Positions 26,788-36,476 of a stretch of DNA of 64,000 nt are shown piece after piece. A model generated the notes under the pieces. It did no database searches. It saw nothing but the letters and a program-made list of their open reading frames with translations, and was not told where the DNA came from. The stretch is from Lagopus muta. Its lineage: Eukaryota; Chordata; Aves; Galliformes; Phasianidae. The stretch covers positions 31,904,008 through 31,968,007 of the forward strand of contig NC_064439.1 in NCBI RefSeq assembly GCF_023343835.1. Reading direction: 5' to 3'. Position numbers and translations under genes: made by a program. Position 1 is the first letter of the stretch; each line of letters starts with the position of its first letter.

Positions 26788-29198
26788 ATTGTTATGTGTT
26801 AGGAATTTAGATGCATAGATTACTTCCTCCTTTCTTTTTAGTCTTAGGCCTTAAAAACAAGTCTAAAATTAGCTTGAAAATAGGGAGAAATGCATTGCAA
26901 AAAATATGCCTGGAGTATTTTACTGGTAGAGATGAACAAAAAAACAGTGTCTTAAAAGACAAGAAGTGTTTGATAGCAGGAACCTGATTACTGCACTAAT
27001 AGCACTATCACAACAGGGAATCCAGGACAAGAGAAATGGGAAGTTTCTAAAATAGAGACTTTGAACTACTAGAAATACAAGTTTTTAAAAACCTAGAAAT
27101 ATCACATTTCAGTAGAAACTGTGACTATTAAGAGCAAGCAGGCATACGGACTCTTCGGAACAGAGAAACCAGTTGAAAACATGATTACAGGTGAATATAC
27201 AATAAAGCCCATTGCTTCCCACACATACACATGCACTCATGCCTGGCTGCTTTTAATTTAAGCACAAGTATGGCAGCTCTCTTGGAACAGAGCAGCAGAG
27301 GAAGGAGGGACCTTGCATCCCTGACAACACACAGCTGTATACAGATTTCTTCTTTTCCCTTTCCAAACTGAAATAACTCTCAGAGGCTGAAGACTAACAC
27401 TGAACAAGCCGCGTTGCCCACGCCTGTCAGACTGTCTGTGCTCTGCTCTGTGCATGCTGACCCCATTAGATTTGACTATTAAAAAGCAGCATTGGGCCAT
27501 GTCAGCCCTTGGGTGGGAGACTGCCATGACACACTTCCACGCTTGCTGGCGTTTGAAAGATTGATAATGATACCGTGTAATACTTTCGCTTTTAACACAA
27601 GCAGTTCAGCACGCGGTCAGCTGGGTGGTGCCACATAGCCAGTCTTGTAGCACAAAAATAAAATCCCAATTGCCACTGAAAATCCCATGGCACTATTTAC
27701 AAACACGCAAGCAATTACAGTGGACAAAGTGGCCAAACTGGCCGTTCTCTTTTGCCAACATAAATCCTCCCCCAGTAACTGAACGTGGAGTTTTTTCATC
27801 TCACAGCATAAACTTTAAAGGATTGCTGTAAAAAGCTCATTAGCCAGCAAAAACCTTTATGGAGCAGCACTTGCTTTACAACGGCGGATGAAAGGAAGTT
27901 CTCTCTATGCTTCATGAGACACTGAGACTGCTTAAGGATAAAAGCTCCAACACATCAGTTTGCTATAGCAAAAAAAATAAATAGCAGAGAGAGAGTTTTT
28001 AGCAGCATTTCAAGCTGTCTTCACCTGCCAGGAGTTCTTCTCAGACTGCCCACACCATGGTGCTCTATTCCCATACACATTGCTACAACGAAACACTGGA
28101 TTTTCAGCTTTTTTCCTGTTTATTAATACTTGCTCCTCCCAAAAGGGTGTAAAGAAGCTGATACCTCTGGTTTTAAATTTAACACATGTTGGCACACCTT
28201 TCAGGTGCAGCCATTATTTCTCCGCTTTGCTTTGGACCCCACTCCCTGTGAATTCAAATTGGGGTGGTTTGGACTAACAATTGCAAACAGGATTGCCTGG
28301 ATCCCATTACAAAATGCTTCCCAAACAAATCCATTAAAGGATATAATACAGTGTTTTACAGCTCATTGCTGCCTGTTCTGCTCTACAACAAAAAGGAGGA
28401 AAAAAAGAAATAGGCGTTCCCTGGCACATGGTGGTTAAGAACAGCATCATCCTTTTCACCTGTGCATCCTGTCTCCACCGTGGCCTCCCTTTACTTCTCC
28501 CTGTAGCAAGGACAGGCTGCCCAAGTCACATGTTAACTCCAGCAGCATGAAGTGGTGTCCTTATGCTCAGCTTGAATCCCCAGTTTCAAATCCGTGAGGT
28601 TGGTTGGTGTTAGCCCCTCACAAGAGGGGAAATGCACTCTATAACAGGGATGCTCAGTAGCTCAGTATTGGTGTTTTTCCAAATAAAAATGGACTTAAGC
28701 AGACATTTGTTTGAGAGCTGTCAGCTTAAAAAAAAAATAAAAATGTGGTTAGCAAAGGTCTCACCGTTTATGAGCACGTTGTGCTGCGTAAAATGGAAAA
28801 GTTGTTTATAGGGTTGCCATGCATACACTTATTCCCACAGTTTCCATAGTAATAAATTTTTCATCAATTTGAGAGAAAGAGATGAGAGAAACATCAAGTG
28901 GCTCATGCAGCTGAGCCTTTGTCATCTACCTGGATATTTTCATCCCAGGCTTTAATATTTTACAGCTTTCCTACAGACCCCAGTGAGCTTCAACAAACCA
29001 CGAGTCTCACTGACATCGGCAACTTCATCTTTCTTTACCTGAGATAGAAGAGCTACATTTCCACCTTTTGGCTACAGAGAATTCAGTGCACCTCTTTTGT
29101 TTAGTTCAGGTTATGGAAATGATCACACCTCTTTCAGAACGAGCATTCAGCAGAAGGCATTTTGAAACTGCAGTGCGGGGTTTTGGGTTACTATTCTG

Positions 29199-29265
29199 GG
29201 AGCCTGATCCAGAGGCAACTGGATTGAATAGCTTCTCAGTTGCAGCAGCTTCTGGATCAGGTTCC
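29199..29265. repeat. Imperfect hairpin (about 22 paired positions)
   Basis: GGAGCCTGATCCAGA (29199-29213) pairs with TCTGGATCAGGTTCC (29251-29265) with one G-T wobble. Inside it GCAACTG (29215-29221) pairs with CAGTTGC (29237-29243), leaving a 15-nt loop and an asymmetric bulge of 1 versus 7 nt. No known RNA family is recognised. Confidence 0.6.
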
Positions 29266-29551
29266 AAAGGGTTATTCTCTACGCTCCTAAAGTTGCGTCA
29301 CACAGTGACTGCAGAGCCAAAAAGAATAAAGTTTATGCTTTTGGCTTTAAACATAGAGTGCAATATTAATTAGCATTCACGTTCTGCTTAATTCCAGTCA
29401 GTGAAAGTTCTTACCATTAGGAGAGGAGCAAAAGGTGAGCTGGTGCACATACTTCTCCAGATCTCATCCGCAGAGCTGACAGCGAAGTTGGTGCATGTAG
29501 TTAATGGCACTCTGTACAAAGGGGTATGCCTTAACCAGGTGCTGGTCAAAT

Positions 29552-29779
29552 GTTAGATGTCAGAAGGAAATTCTTTACTCGTAGGGTGGCGAGGCCCTGG
29601 CATGGGCTGCTCAGAGAAGCTGTGGGCATCCCAACCCTGGACATGTTGGAAGGCCAGGCTGGAAGGGGCGCAGGGCAACCTGAGCTGAAGGGTGACAGCC
29701 TTACCCACGGCAGGGGATTGAAACTGGATGATCTTTAAGGTCCTTTCCAACCCAAACCACGCTATGGTTCTGTGTGTCT
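29552..29779 (+). mobile_element. CR1 LINE 3' fragment
   Basis: About 228 bp of CR1 on the plus strand: AGAAGGAAATTCTTTACTCG, GGGTGGCGAGGCCCTGGCAT, AGGCTGGAAGGGGCGCAGGG and GATCTTTAAGGTCCTTTCCA, ending in a degenerate tail (CTATGGTTCTGTG). It is GC-richer than the other copies. Confidence 0.93.
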
Positions 29780-30099
29780 ACAAAATATTTGGGCCAGTCA
29801 TTCTTAGCACAGAGGTCCATGAAAAGCCACCAGGGTGGCACGATTGTATCTGGGTCCTGTGCTATAAGAAGCACTCGTATTGCCCTTACTTCTGTGAATA
29901 AATTCAGATGACAGCCCCATTTCATTTCTTCATTCAGTCTGGAGGCCAGATGGCATTAGAATCATTTACTTCACCTTGTTGTGCTTAATTACTACAATCA
30001 ACACACTATTTTCCAAATTAATCATAACAAAGTAATTTCATTAGTAACACAGCAGGCTGTTGAATTATTAGCATCATAACAGTTTGCAAACAATTAAAC

Positions 30100-30105
30100 T
30101 TTATT
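30100..30105 (-). terminator. SKAP2: AATAAA candidate poly(A) signal, distal SKAP2 3' UTR
   Basis: First canonical AATAAA on the minus strand downstream of the proposed acceptor at 32074. The following minus-strand sequence is T-rich (GTTTAATTGTTTGC), which is compatible with cleavage. Distance from the stop is about 2.4 kb. Support is by position and motif only. Confidence 0.3.
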
Positions 30106-30453
30106 TGAACCTTAAAAATTTGCAGAGTAGAACATTACTGTAAGATCTAATGGCAGCGCAGCACAAATGCAGAGCAGAGCACATAAGCGAGAAATGCCGC
30201 ACAAAACGTGTCTTAGCACCACATTTAACAGAACGGGCAGAGAGACAGACCTGAGCCAACAACCACAATAAGGCAATCGGCGTTTTTAACCCTGAGTTTT
30301 GTGCAAAGTAGCACGAGTGGAGGGTTTTTTCTCCAAAAAAGGCGATGGTATTTGCATAGATTGAGAGCGAACAGTCCATCAGCTGCTTTAGCCGCGACGC
30401 TCCGAGGGACTTTCTTCCTTGGACCGCCAGGCAGCTCGCCTCCCCCCTGCGCC

Positions 30454-30467
30454 CGAGGAGGGGGCGC
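30454..30467 (+). promoter_or_regulatory. CTCF-like core motif
   Basis: CGAGGAGGGGGCGC matches the CTCF core CCASYAGRKGGCRS at 12 of 14 positions, including the whole AGGGGGCGC half. It lies inside the CpG island, where GC richness raises the chance rate. Confidence 0.35.
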
Positions 30468-30523
30468 TACCCCCGCAGACAAAGGCTCTGTGCCGCAGGG
30501 CCGGACCCATCGCTGGGGGGAGG

Positions 30524-30537
30524 GCGCCCTCTCCCGG
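30524..30537 (-). promoter_or_regulatory. CTCF-like core motif
   Basis: On the minus strand CCGGGAGAGGGCGC matches the CTCF core at 12 of 14 positions, including AGAGGGCGC. It faces the plus-strand motif 56 bp to its left. Confidence 0.35.
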
Positions 30538-32299
30538 GCAGCCCGCAGGAGGGCCGGGCCGCGCCGCGACCCTTTGCTGCCACCTGCCGGCCAGGGTGCG
30601 CGGCGCGGGTCGGCCCTGCCCTACTGACCCCAACCCAGGGGGCGGCGTGGCGGGGAGAAGGCAAGTCGGGGCGCGGATTTCGTGACGGCCAGAAAAGTGG
30701 AGCTTTTGCAGCCACGAGAGTAGTGCTTTGCATTCAGTGCACAGTCCGCTTGATAAATTAAAGTAGTAAAAGAGCTGAAGACTATAATCTATCATTTTAA
30801 CATTTCACTGATAACGTACAGAGCCCACTGCAAATGGCTATTGCTAAAAAAAAAAAAGAAAAAAAAAATTAAAAAATTCCACACCCTGTTTGCCTCCTAT
30901 TAGGATCCTGTGTACCAGAAAGTACCATGAATTGGTTACTACCCCTGAGTTCAGCTCGGCATTACCTCCGAACCACACGCACACAGGGCTGCCAAAGTGC
31001 ACGCATGTGAGAAGTGCAGGGGCTGCTCAGGCTCAGCGCACTCAGGCCGCCCTCCCAGCCCTCAGACATTACTGGGTGGGAGGATCCAGAACAGAGGATC
31101 CTGCATGCTAACAGCAATGCAAATCTCCCAAACAAGCATTAACTCTGACGTAGCCAACTCCTTGTCCACAAGTGAGAGTATTTTAGAGGGGGCTTTCTGT
31201 TTGCTTCAGCTGATGCTCCTAGCTACAGAGTTCTGGATGCGACATTAAAGATTGCAAGCAGCCCTTTACAAGGTCAGATTTTGAAAGTATTACACCATCA
31301 CCACCTACAAAATCATTCTCACCTGCAATTCAGCTCACGTTGGCTTACTAGAAAGTGTTCTAATGCGTTATTTTTGCCAAAATAATTCGTAATTCAGCAA
31401 GTCAGAATGCTACCCCACACAGACTGACGTACATCAGCACAAGAACCAAGTCTTCATTTGGTTGTAACCTAACTGGTTCATATTAACAATGCTAAATATA
31501 GAAGAAAAATAAATCATCGGCTGAAATGTAAAAAATTGAAGAATGTAAATGAACAAAAAAAAAACACATTTGGAAGCAGAACAACCTTAAGACTTATAAT
31601 ATTACATAGAAATTTCCTTTGACTTTCATAGAAACCGCAAAAATGTGAACTACTCCAGCAATTAACGTACGCGTGAACTGAGCAATAGTTTTCTGCTTTC
31701 AAAGTTCAGCTCCATTTTTCTCAATCTGAGTAATGGGAACACAGAGCCAAACTGCGTGGGTTAGAACACAAGCCTATAGCAATAGAGTGCTGCTAATACA
31801 CTTAAGAGCAACAGGCGCTGTGTGACTGCTTGTGCCCCATATGTTAAATACCATCTATTTCATCTCCTAGCAGTACAATCCTGTAAAAAGGGACCAAGAA
31901 CATTTCCGCAGGATTGTGATCAATTGCTGTTTTTAACATTTAACATATACAAGGCTACAATCTGACCACATTCACTGAAACCACAAAATGTATACGGCAG
32001 AATCTTCATCTTCCAGAGGTCAGGTCTGTAAACTGCAGCTGCACACCACTCCTGATTTCAAGCGCAGACTTCTCCTGAAAAGGGACAGAGAAGTTGAAAG
32101 TTCATCATTGACCCCCAAACCTCAGAAATACATATAAAATTCAGTCCAAACACCTTCTATTTTCCATAGATTTCTGCACAAATATGTACATATCAGTAAA
32201 TTAACAAAACTAACCAGAACTAGCCACCAATATTGTTTTACCCCCCAAAATCTGGAAAAGAAATGCAGTTATAAAATACATCATCTTTTGTATACTGTA

Positions 32300-32305
32300 G
32301 TTTAA
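32300..32305 (-). terminator. SKAP2: ATTAAA candidate poly(A) signal, short SKAP2 3' UTR
   Basis: The minus strand carries ATTAAA about 180 nt past the stop codon. If the donor after the stop is skipped, transcripts could end here and give a short 3' UTR. The hexamer is common by chance in AT-rich sequence. Confidence 0.25.
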
Positions 32306-32476
32306 TAATTCGTATGGAATCCCAGGAGAAATGCTTAAATTGAACCTTCAATATATTCTGCCATAGTCTTTATGTTAACAGGACTCCTACAAAGGTTCCA
32401 GGAAAGAAATACTTAAGAAACAGAGAACAAGGGAACACACAAGCCATTACAGAAGATTGGATTAAAATGTACTTAC

Positions 32477-32485
32477 CCAGGCCTC
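32477..32485 (-). other. SKAP2: SKAP2 first 3' UTR segment up to a consensus splice donor
   Basis: Directly after the stop codon the minus strand reads GAGGCCTGG/GTAAGTAC, a near-perfect donor with GT at 32475-32476. Only 9 nt separate stop and junction, well inside the roughly 50-55 nt limit below which an exon junction does not trigger nonsense-mediated decay. The paralogue SKAP1 has a few more codons past this point, so the donor may be the ancestral exon junction retained after SKAP2 acquired an earlier stop. Splicing is inferred from the motif only. Confidence 0.6.
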
Positions 32486-32578
32486 TCAAATATCATACAT
32501 CTCCATTATGTAGGCTTTAGGCACCAAGCCAATGGTTCCCTTCATTTCTCCTACCCACCAGCCAAATCTATTGTACTC
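32486..32578 (-). CDS. SKAP2: SKAP2 last coding exon: C-terminal half of SH3 and stop
   Basis: The coding part of the final coding exon: 30 residues plus TGA, read on the minus strand. It starts EYNRFGWWVGEMKG, where the paired Trp and WVGE form the peptide-binding floor of the SH3 fold. It continues IGLVPKAYIMEMYDI, with the VPxxY motif typical of the SH3 third helical turn, and then stops at 32486-32488. The acceptor is TTTTCAATTAG above 32578, phase 0, joining SK of the previous exon to EY. Length and ending agree with known SKAP2, which ends at MYDI; SKAP1 carries a few extra residues after this point. A consensus splice donor follows 9 nt after the stop, so the exon probably extends to 32477. 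Confidence 0.96.
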   Translation of the reverse strand, partial: EYNRFGWWVGEMKGTIGLVPKAYIMEMYDI

Positions 32579-33796
32579 CTAATTGAAAACAATATGCAAT
32601 ATTAACCTTTAGTCTGATATAAATGCAATAGAGTTTTGTACGCAACTCCTTATGGTTGCTTTCTCTTACATACAGTTATTACCATTTCAACTGAAAATTA
32701 AAACATTATATCTTTTGGTTAGAGGCATTCATACACAGAGTTAGGCAAAGAGAGAAGCTAAATTTTAAAAAGGTTAGACATACTCAGGAAAATTTCTTAA
32801 TTATGGCCACACTTCCCTACAACTAAAAGCAGCTGTTCTCTCCGTCTCGTATTCGCCACAAACATAAAAACCTTGTTTTTGTAACAGTAACTCACAGCAC
32901 AACATTGACATAAAGGATCAGCTGGGATTCTTTCAGTATCACAAGGCTAAAGTCTAAGAAACTCAAAATCAACTTCTTTTAAATAACACTTTGTTCAAAT
33001 GCGAAGGGAATACTATCAGTCCAAGATATAATCTCTTTCAATGGACAACATCTACTATTGCTTTAGGCTTGTAGAAAATTCTACAGAAGATCTCATATGT
33101 CTGACAGATGACTAATGTACTTTAGTTTGAAATTTGTTTAGGCCTAGTGAGATAAATATGAAACAAAACGAATTATAATAGTTTAAAGAAATAATATCTT
33201 CCAAAGCAATACCAAGTAAGAGTATTGTGGGATCCAAATTTAATTTTTTTCCTATGAGGTAAATATTTTAAGATCAATCCTAACAGCAGTTCAATAAATT
33301 GTAACAGCTGAAATTGCATACTCTCATATATTGAGTTACAAATGAAGCATTATTAAAACAGAGATCCCATTCAAAAATTGAATGATTAGTTAGATAGAAA
33401 TTACTTTGGAACAAACACGGAAAATACAAAAGACACAGATATCCCTGATAAGCAACATCTGCTCCCTGCTATACTCCTCTTCTGATGAGAAAAGCTGAAG
33501 ACTGTAGGATTTTTTAATTAATGGACCTACTGAGATGACACTATAAGCTATTATTTTGACTGCAGATAAGTTTTTTGGTTATTAATAGTCAAGTGGAGCT
33601 TAAGGGTTAATGGAGTTTCATTAGAGCCTGAGCTATAATGATTTGCTGCTGGCATATCTGGCCTGGTGGAGAGTTCTCTAGGGTCCTATGAGGTGCTTCA
33701 TGTACTCAGCTCTCCCTGTGTGTAACTGCGATGAAGCCCTGTTGATGGCTCACTTTCATGTTGGCCCAAGCTCTTTTTTTTCCTCTCCCAAAACAC

Positions 33797-33826
33797 GCAG
33801 GCAGGCAGGCAGGCAGGCACACACAC
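33797..33826 (+). repeat. (GCAG)n followed by (CA)n microsatellite
   Basis: Five GCAG units run into a short CA repeat, in the last coding intron of SKAP2. Confidence 0.95.
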
Positions 33827-36375
33827 GCTTTATTTTCTTTCTGTGGAAGGCTGAACACCAATCTTAAACATTTTCTTTCTTCACTGTGCAAACAGGAGTT
33901 GGTGATTTAAAGGGTTCTATCCTGCCACCCATAAAATACAGCACTAAGTGTGGCTTCAAGAAAATCCATGCAAAAAATAGCAGGAAAACCTTCATTTACG
34001 ATGTAAACTCACAAATTAGCTGCAAAAATACCTCCACCTTCCACTGCAGTATGGGCTTGTACGGATGCTCTGAAAGGCAAGGGGTACCTGAACCTGATGG
34101 GCAGTGAGAAAACTATTTTGAGCAGAAGTTGAGAACTGCTCACAACCTTTCCCATAGGGTGCATGTTGCACTCCAAATCTTTAAAAGGCTGGGTAGCACC
34201 CTGACACCAAAGTTTATAATGTTCCACATCAGCCTGTTTAAAAATTGTATTTTATCTTACAGTACACTGGTTAAATATACAAACAGTATTTCTAGACTAC
34301 AGTGGGAAACTGCTGAAAGGAGCAGTACTCACGTATACTGCTGGAATCTCAGTAATAAATCTCTCCAAGAAAAAGCAACAAAAGATTTTAAGTTGTTACA
34401 CGGAAGTCATGAAGAGCCTGACAAAAGAGATTAAGCAAGTTTTGCTAGACATCAGCCAAAAAAACAAACAATACATGAAATGAGGGAAGTGGCTTAGTTA
34501 AGTGGTCATTAAATTGCATGACAAATGGCACACAAAGAGCCTGTGGACTATATTATCCATTGAAAATGTTCCACTTAGCAACTACATGAACTCAGAAATA
34601 ATTGCTTTAAAACAAAACAATTCAGACACCTCAAATGAAAATTAAGAGCATGTTGCTGTTTTGAAAACTTTCTGGGTTTTGTTACTTACTAATACACCAC
34701 TTACTGCGCTGGCATGAAGCTAAGTGAGAAGATGAAATGAATGTTGATGTAACAGACTAGTAAACTAATTTAAAGATTCACTGCAACCATTATACTATAC
34801 AGACAATATTCCAACACAGAAGCTTTTACTCCATCATTACTATTCTTCACATGGGCCTCAAGAGCAACATGAATCCCAATTAAACCATCTGCAGACCATG
34901 GAAGTCTGAGCAAAAAGATAATACAAATACATGGTTACCAAGAACATAAAACTTTAATTTCAGGTTTTAGAACAATAGTACAGTAGTCCCCTTTTAAACT
35001 GATTAAAGTACAGACATTTTTCTCTGAACTCCTAGCCACTCCTCTCTGTCTTCAGAAGTATGAAGGAGTGCTCGCTGGTCAGACACAAAGGCAGTCCCCC
35101 ACTCCTTTCTTGAAGTGTCATATAAAATCCAAACTGCTGTATTGATTCTATCAATAGCATCAGTGATAAACTCCTTCAAGATGATGTAATTTAGATAATA
35201 CACTGCTGTTGTGAAGCCTGTATGTCTACTACCGCTGCCGGTGATGTGTACAATATAATTCTGAAGCCCAGTAGGCTCAAAACGCAGAAAGATCTGAAGA
35301 CAGTCATGAGTTTTATATTAGTTCTGAGGAGTTGGGAAGCACAGTCCTTTTGCAAGCATCAGCTTACGATCTCAGGTACCACTGGACCTACCATCTGGTA
35401 TCCCTCACTGCATTCGGCTCTTAACATCACTGCTAACATAGGCAAGCGACTGTACTTCAGAAGGACTGATAAAATAATGAAGAGTCCTTTAATCTACAGG
35501 AAACCATTGTAGTCAATTTATAAGAAATATTGCATCCCTTTGTAGGATGTGTAATTATTTTCTATTAATCATGTGCTATAAAGCTACATTATGTGGTTAT
35601 TCTGTTATCACTAGAAAGAGGCCTGCAGTCAGCTCCTGACAATGTTAGGTAATTACTAACACAAAGCCTCTTTCTCCTTATGTAGAAATGCTATCAAGAT
35701 CCAGAGGTGCTGTGATGCTTGCTGTATGAAAATAATTCTCCAAAGAAATTCAATAACTGCAAAATGAATTGCTCCAAGGCAAACAGAGGGATAGGAAAGG
35801 GGGCAGGGCCAAATGCAGCCACACTGCAATGAGGAGAATGCACAAGTGTGCGGCCACGATCTGCCATGTGACTGAAGCACATTTACCACAGCAGACAGGG
35901 TTGGCAGAGGAGGGGAGGAAGAGGCCAGCACCACTGCTGCAACACAAACACCGCTGTAGTGGAATATATTATGTCACAAAATGCAGAACAACCACCCAAA
36001 CAGATGACCAAATGCTTTTTAAGTCACTTCTGTGTTTTCACCATCGGTAAAAGAGTGGATTTTTTATTTTTTTTTTTCCCCCAGCAGAAATTTATTAACC
36101 AGAGTAATTTCACAAGGCAGCAAGGAACAGGTTATGACTTAACCTGCTGGCAAAACACTCTCTGTACAGCAGTGTTAGGAAAAAAAATGTCATCTGGGTT
36201 TACAGGCTCCTCCTAAAGGGCTCCCAACTGAACACACTGCAAGCAGATGCTTCTCGCCCCATTCCGCCCATTGCACTGCACTGATACGTGTGCATCTAGA
36301 TTCCATGAGACACTGACTTAGAAGTTTTTACATTTGCAGAAAGTGCAGTAGTAGAAACATACTACCTGTTTCTCA

Positions 36376-36397
36376 AGTATGACCTGTAGGTCATACT
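36376..36397. promoter_or_regulatory. Palindrome containing everted AGGTCA half-sites
   Basis: AGTATGACCT, then GT, then AGGTCATACT: perfect 10-bp arms with a 2-nt spacer. The inner six bases on each side are TGACCT and AGGTCA, the nuclear-receptor half-site, arranged as an everted repeat with a 2-bp gap. It lies in the last coding intron of SKAP2. Perfect arms of this length are expected about once per window by chance, so function is unproven. Confidence 0.35.
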
Positions 36398-36436
36398 AAG
36401 GTAAGATCTAAGGTTTGTTTACTACACAGAAGGACA

Positions 36437-36476
36437 TTTTGATATGCAAAAGAGATTTTTGATATGCAAGAGGATT
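36437..36476 (+). repeat. Two-copy tandem duplication, about 20 bp
   Basis: Two adjacent near-identical units share TTTTGATATGCAA followed by AGAG or GAGG and ATTT. This is a local slippage duplication in the SKAP2 intron. Confidence 0.7.

Larger units (their letters stand above)
16446..29551. other. Repeat-poor intergenic region with regulatory-looking blocks
   Basis: About 13 kb with no recognisable interspersed repeat. It contains A-rich (17292-17343), polypurine (21644-21878) and G-run (26774-26787) simple sequence, CpG-dense patches near 19285-19420 and 19700-20110, a TAAT-rich block at 19540-19640, and a long imperfect hairpin at 29199-29265. No exon is recognised. Low transposon density with such blocks is typical of sequence around developmental loci. 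If the SKAP2 identification is right, this is the SNX10-SKAP2 gap next to the HOXA domain. The regulatory role is inference. Confidence 0.5.
30391..30690. promoter_or_regulatory. CpG island downstream of the SKAP2 coding end
   Basis: About 300 bp of very GC-rich, CpG-dense sequence in an otherwise AT-rich window, with blocks such as GGGCCGGGCCGCGCCGCGAC. It holds CTCF-like cores at 30454-30467 (plus) and 30524-30537 (minus) and a weaker one at 30588-30601. There is no TATA box or recognised first exon. It may be an orphan island, an insulator, a promoter of an unannotated non-coding RNA, or part of a long SKAP2 3' UTR. Open frames through it, up to 135 codons, reflect GC richness and not a gene. 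Confidence 0.75.
30100..32074 (-). other. SKAP2: Candidate terminal SKAP2 3' UTR exon
   Basis: On the minus strand a long pyrimidine tract ending CTGTCCCTTTTCAG precedes position 32074, one of the best acceptors in the window and about 400 nt past the donor after the SKAP2 stop. Below it I see no AATAAA or ATTAAA on the minus strand until 30100-30105, so the exon could be about 2 kb and include the CpG island at 30391-30690. A competing acceptor (TGCATTTCTTTTCCAG) precedes 32251. The exon start is moderately supported; its end is weak, because a non-canonical poly(A) signal could end it earlier. Confidence 0.4.

Noticed and set aside
30301..30795. Several Pro/Arg/Gly-rich frames of 88-135 codons on both strands
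   Set aside because: GC-rich sequence has few stop codons. All are confined to the CpG island and none shows a domain.
32024..32040. AGGTCAGGTC as a direct-repeat nuclear-receptor element
   Set aside because: The two half-sites overlap, and the second lacks the last bases, so no standard DR spacing results.
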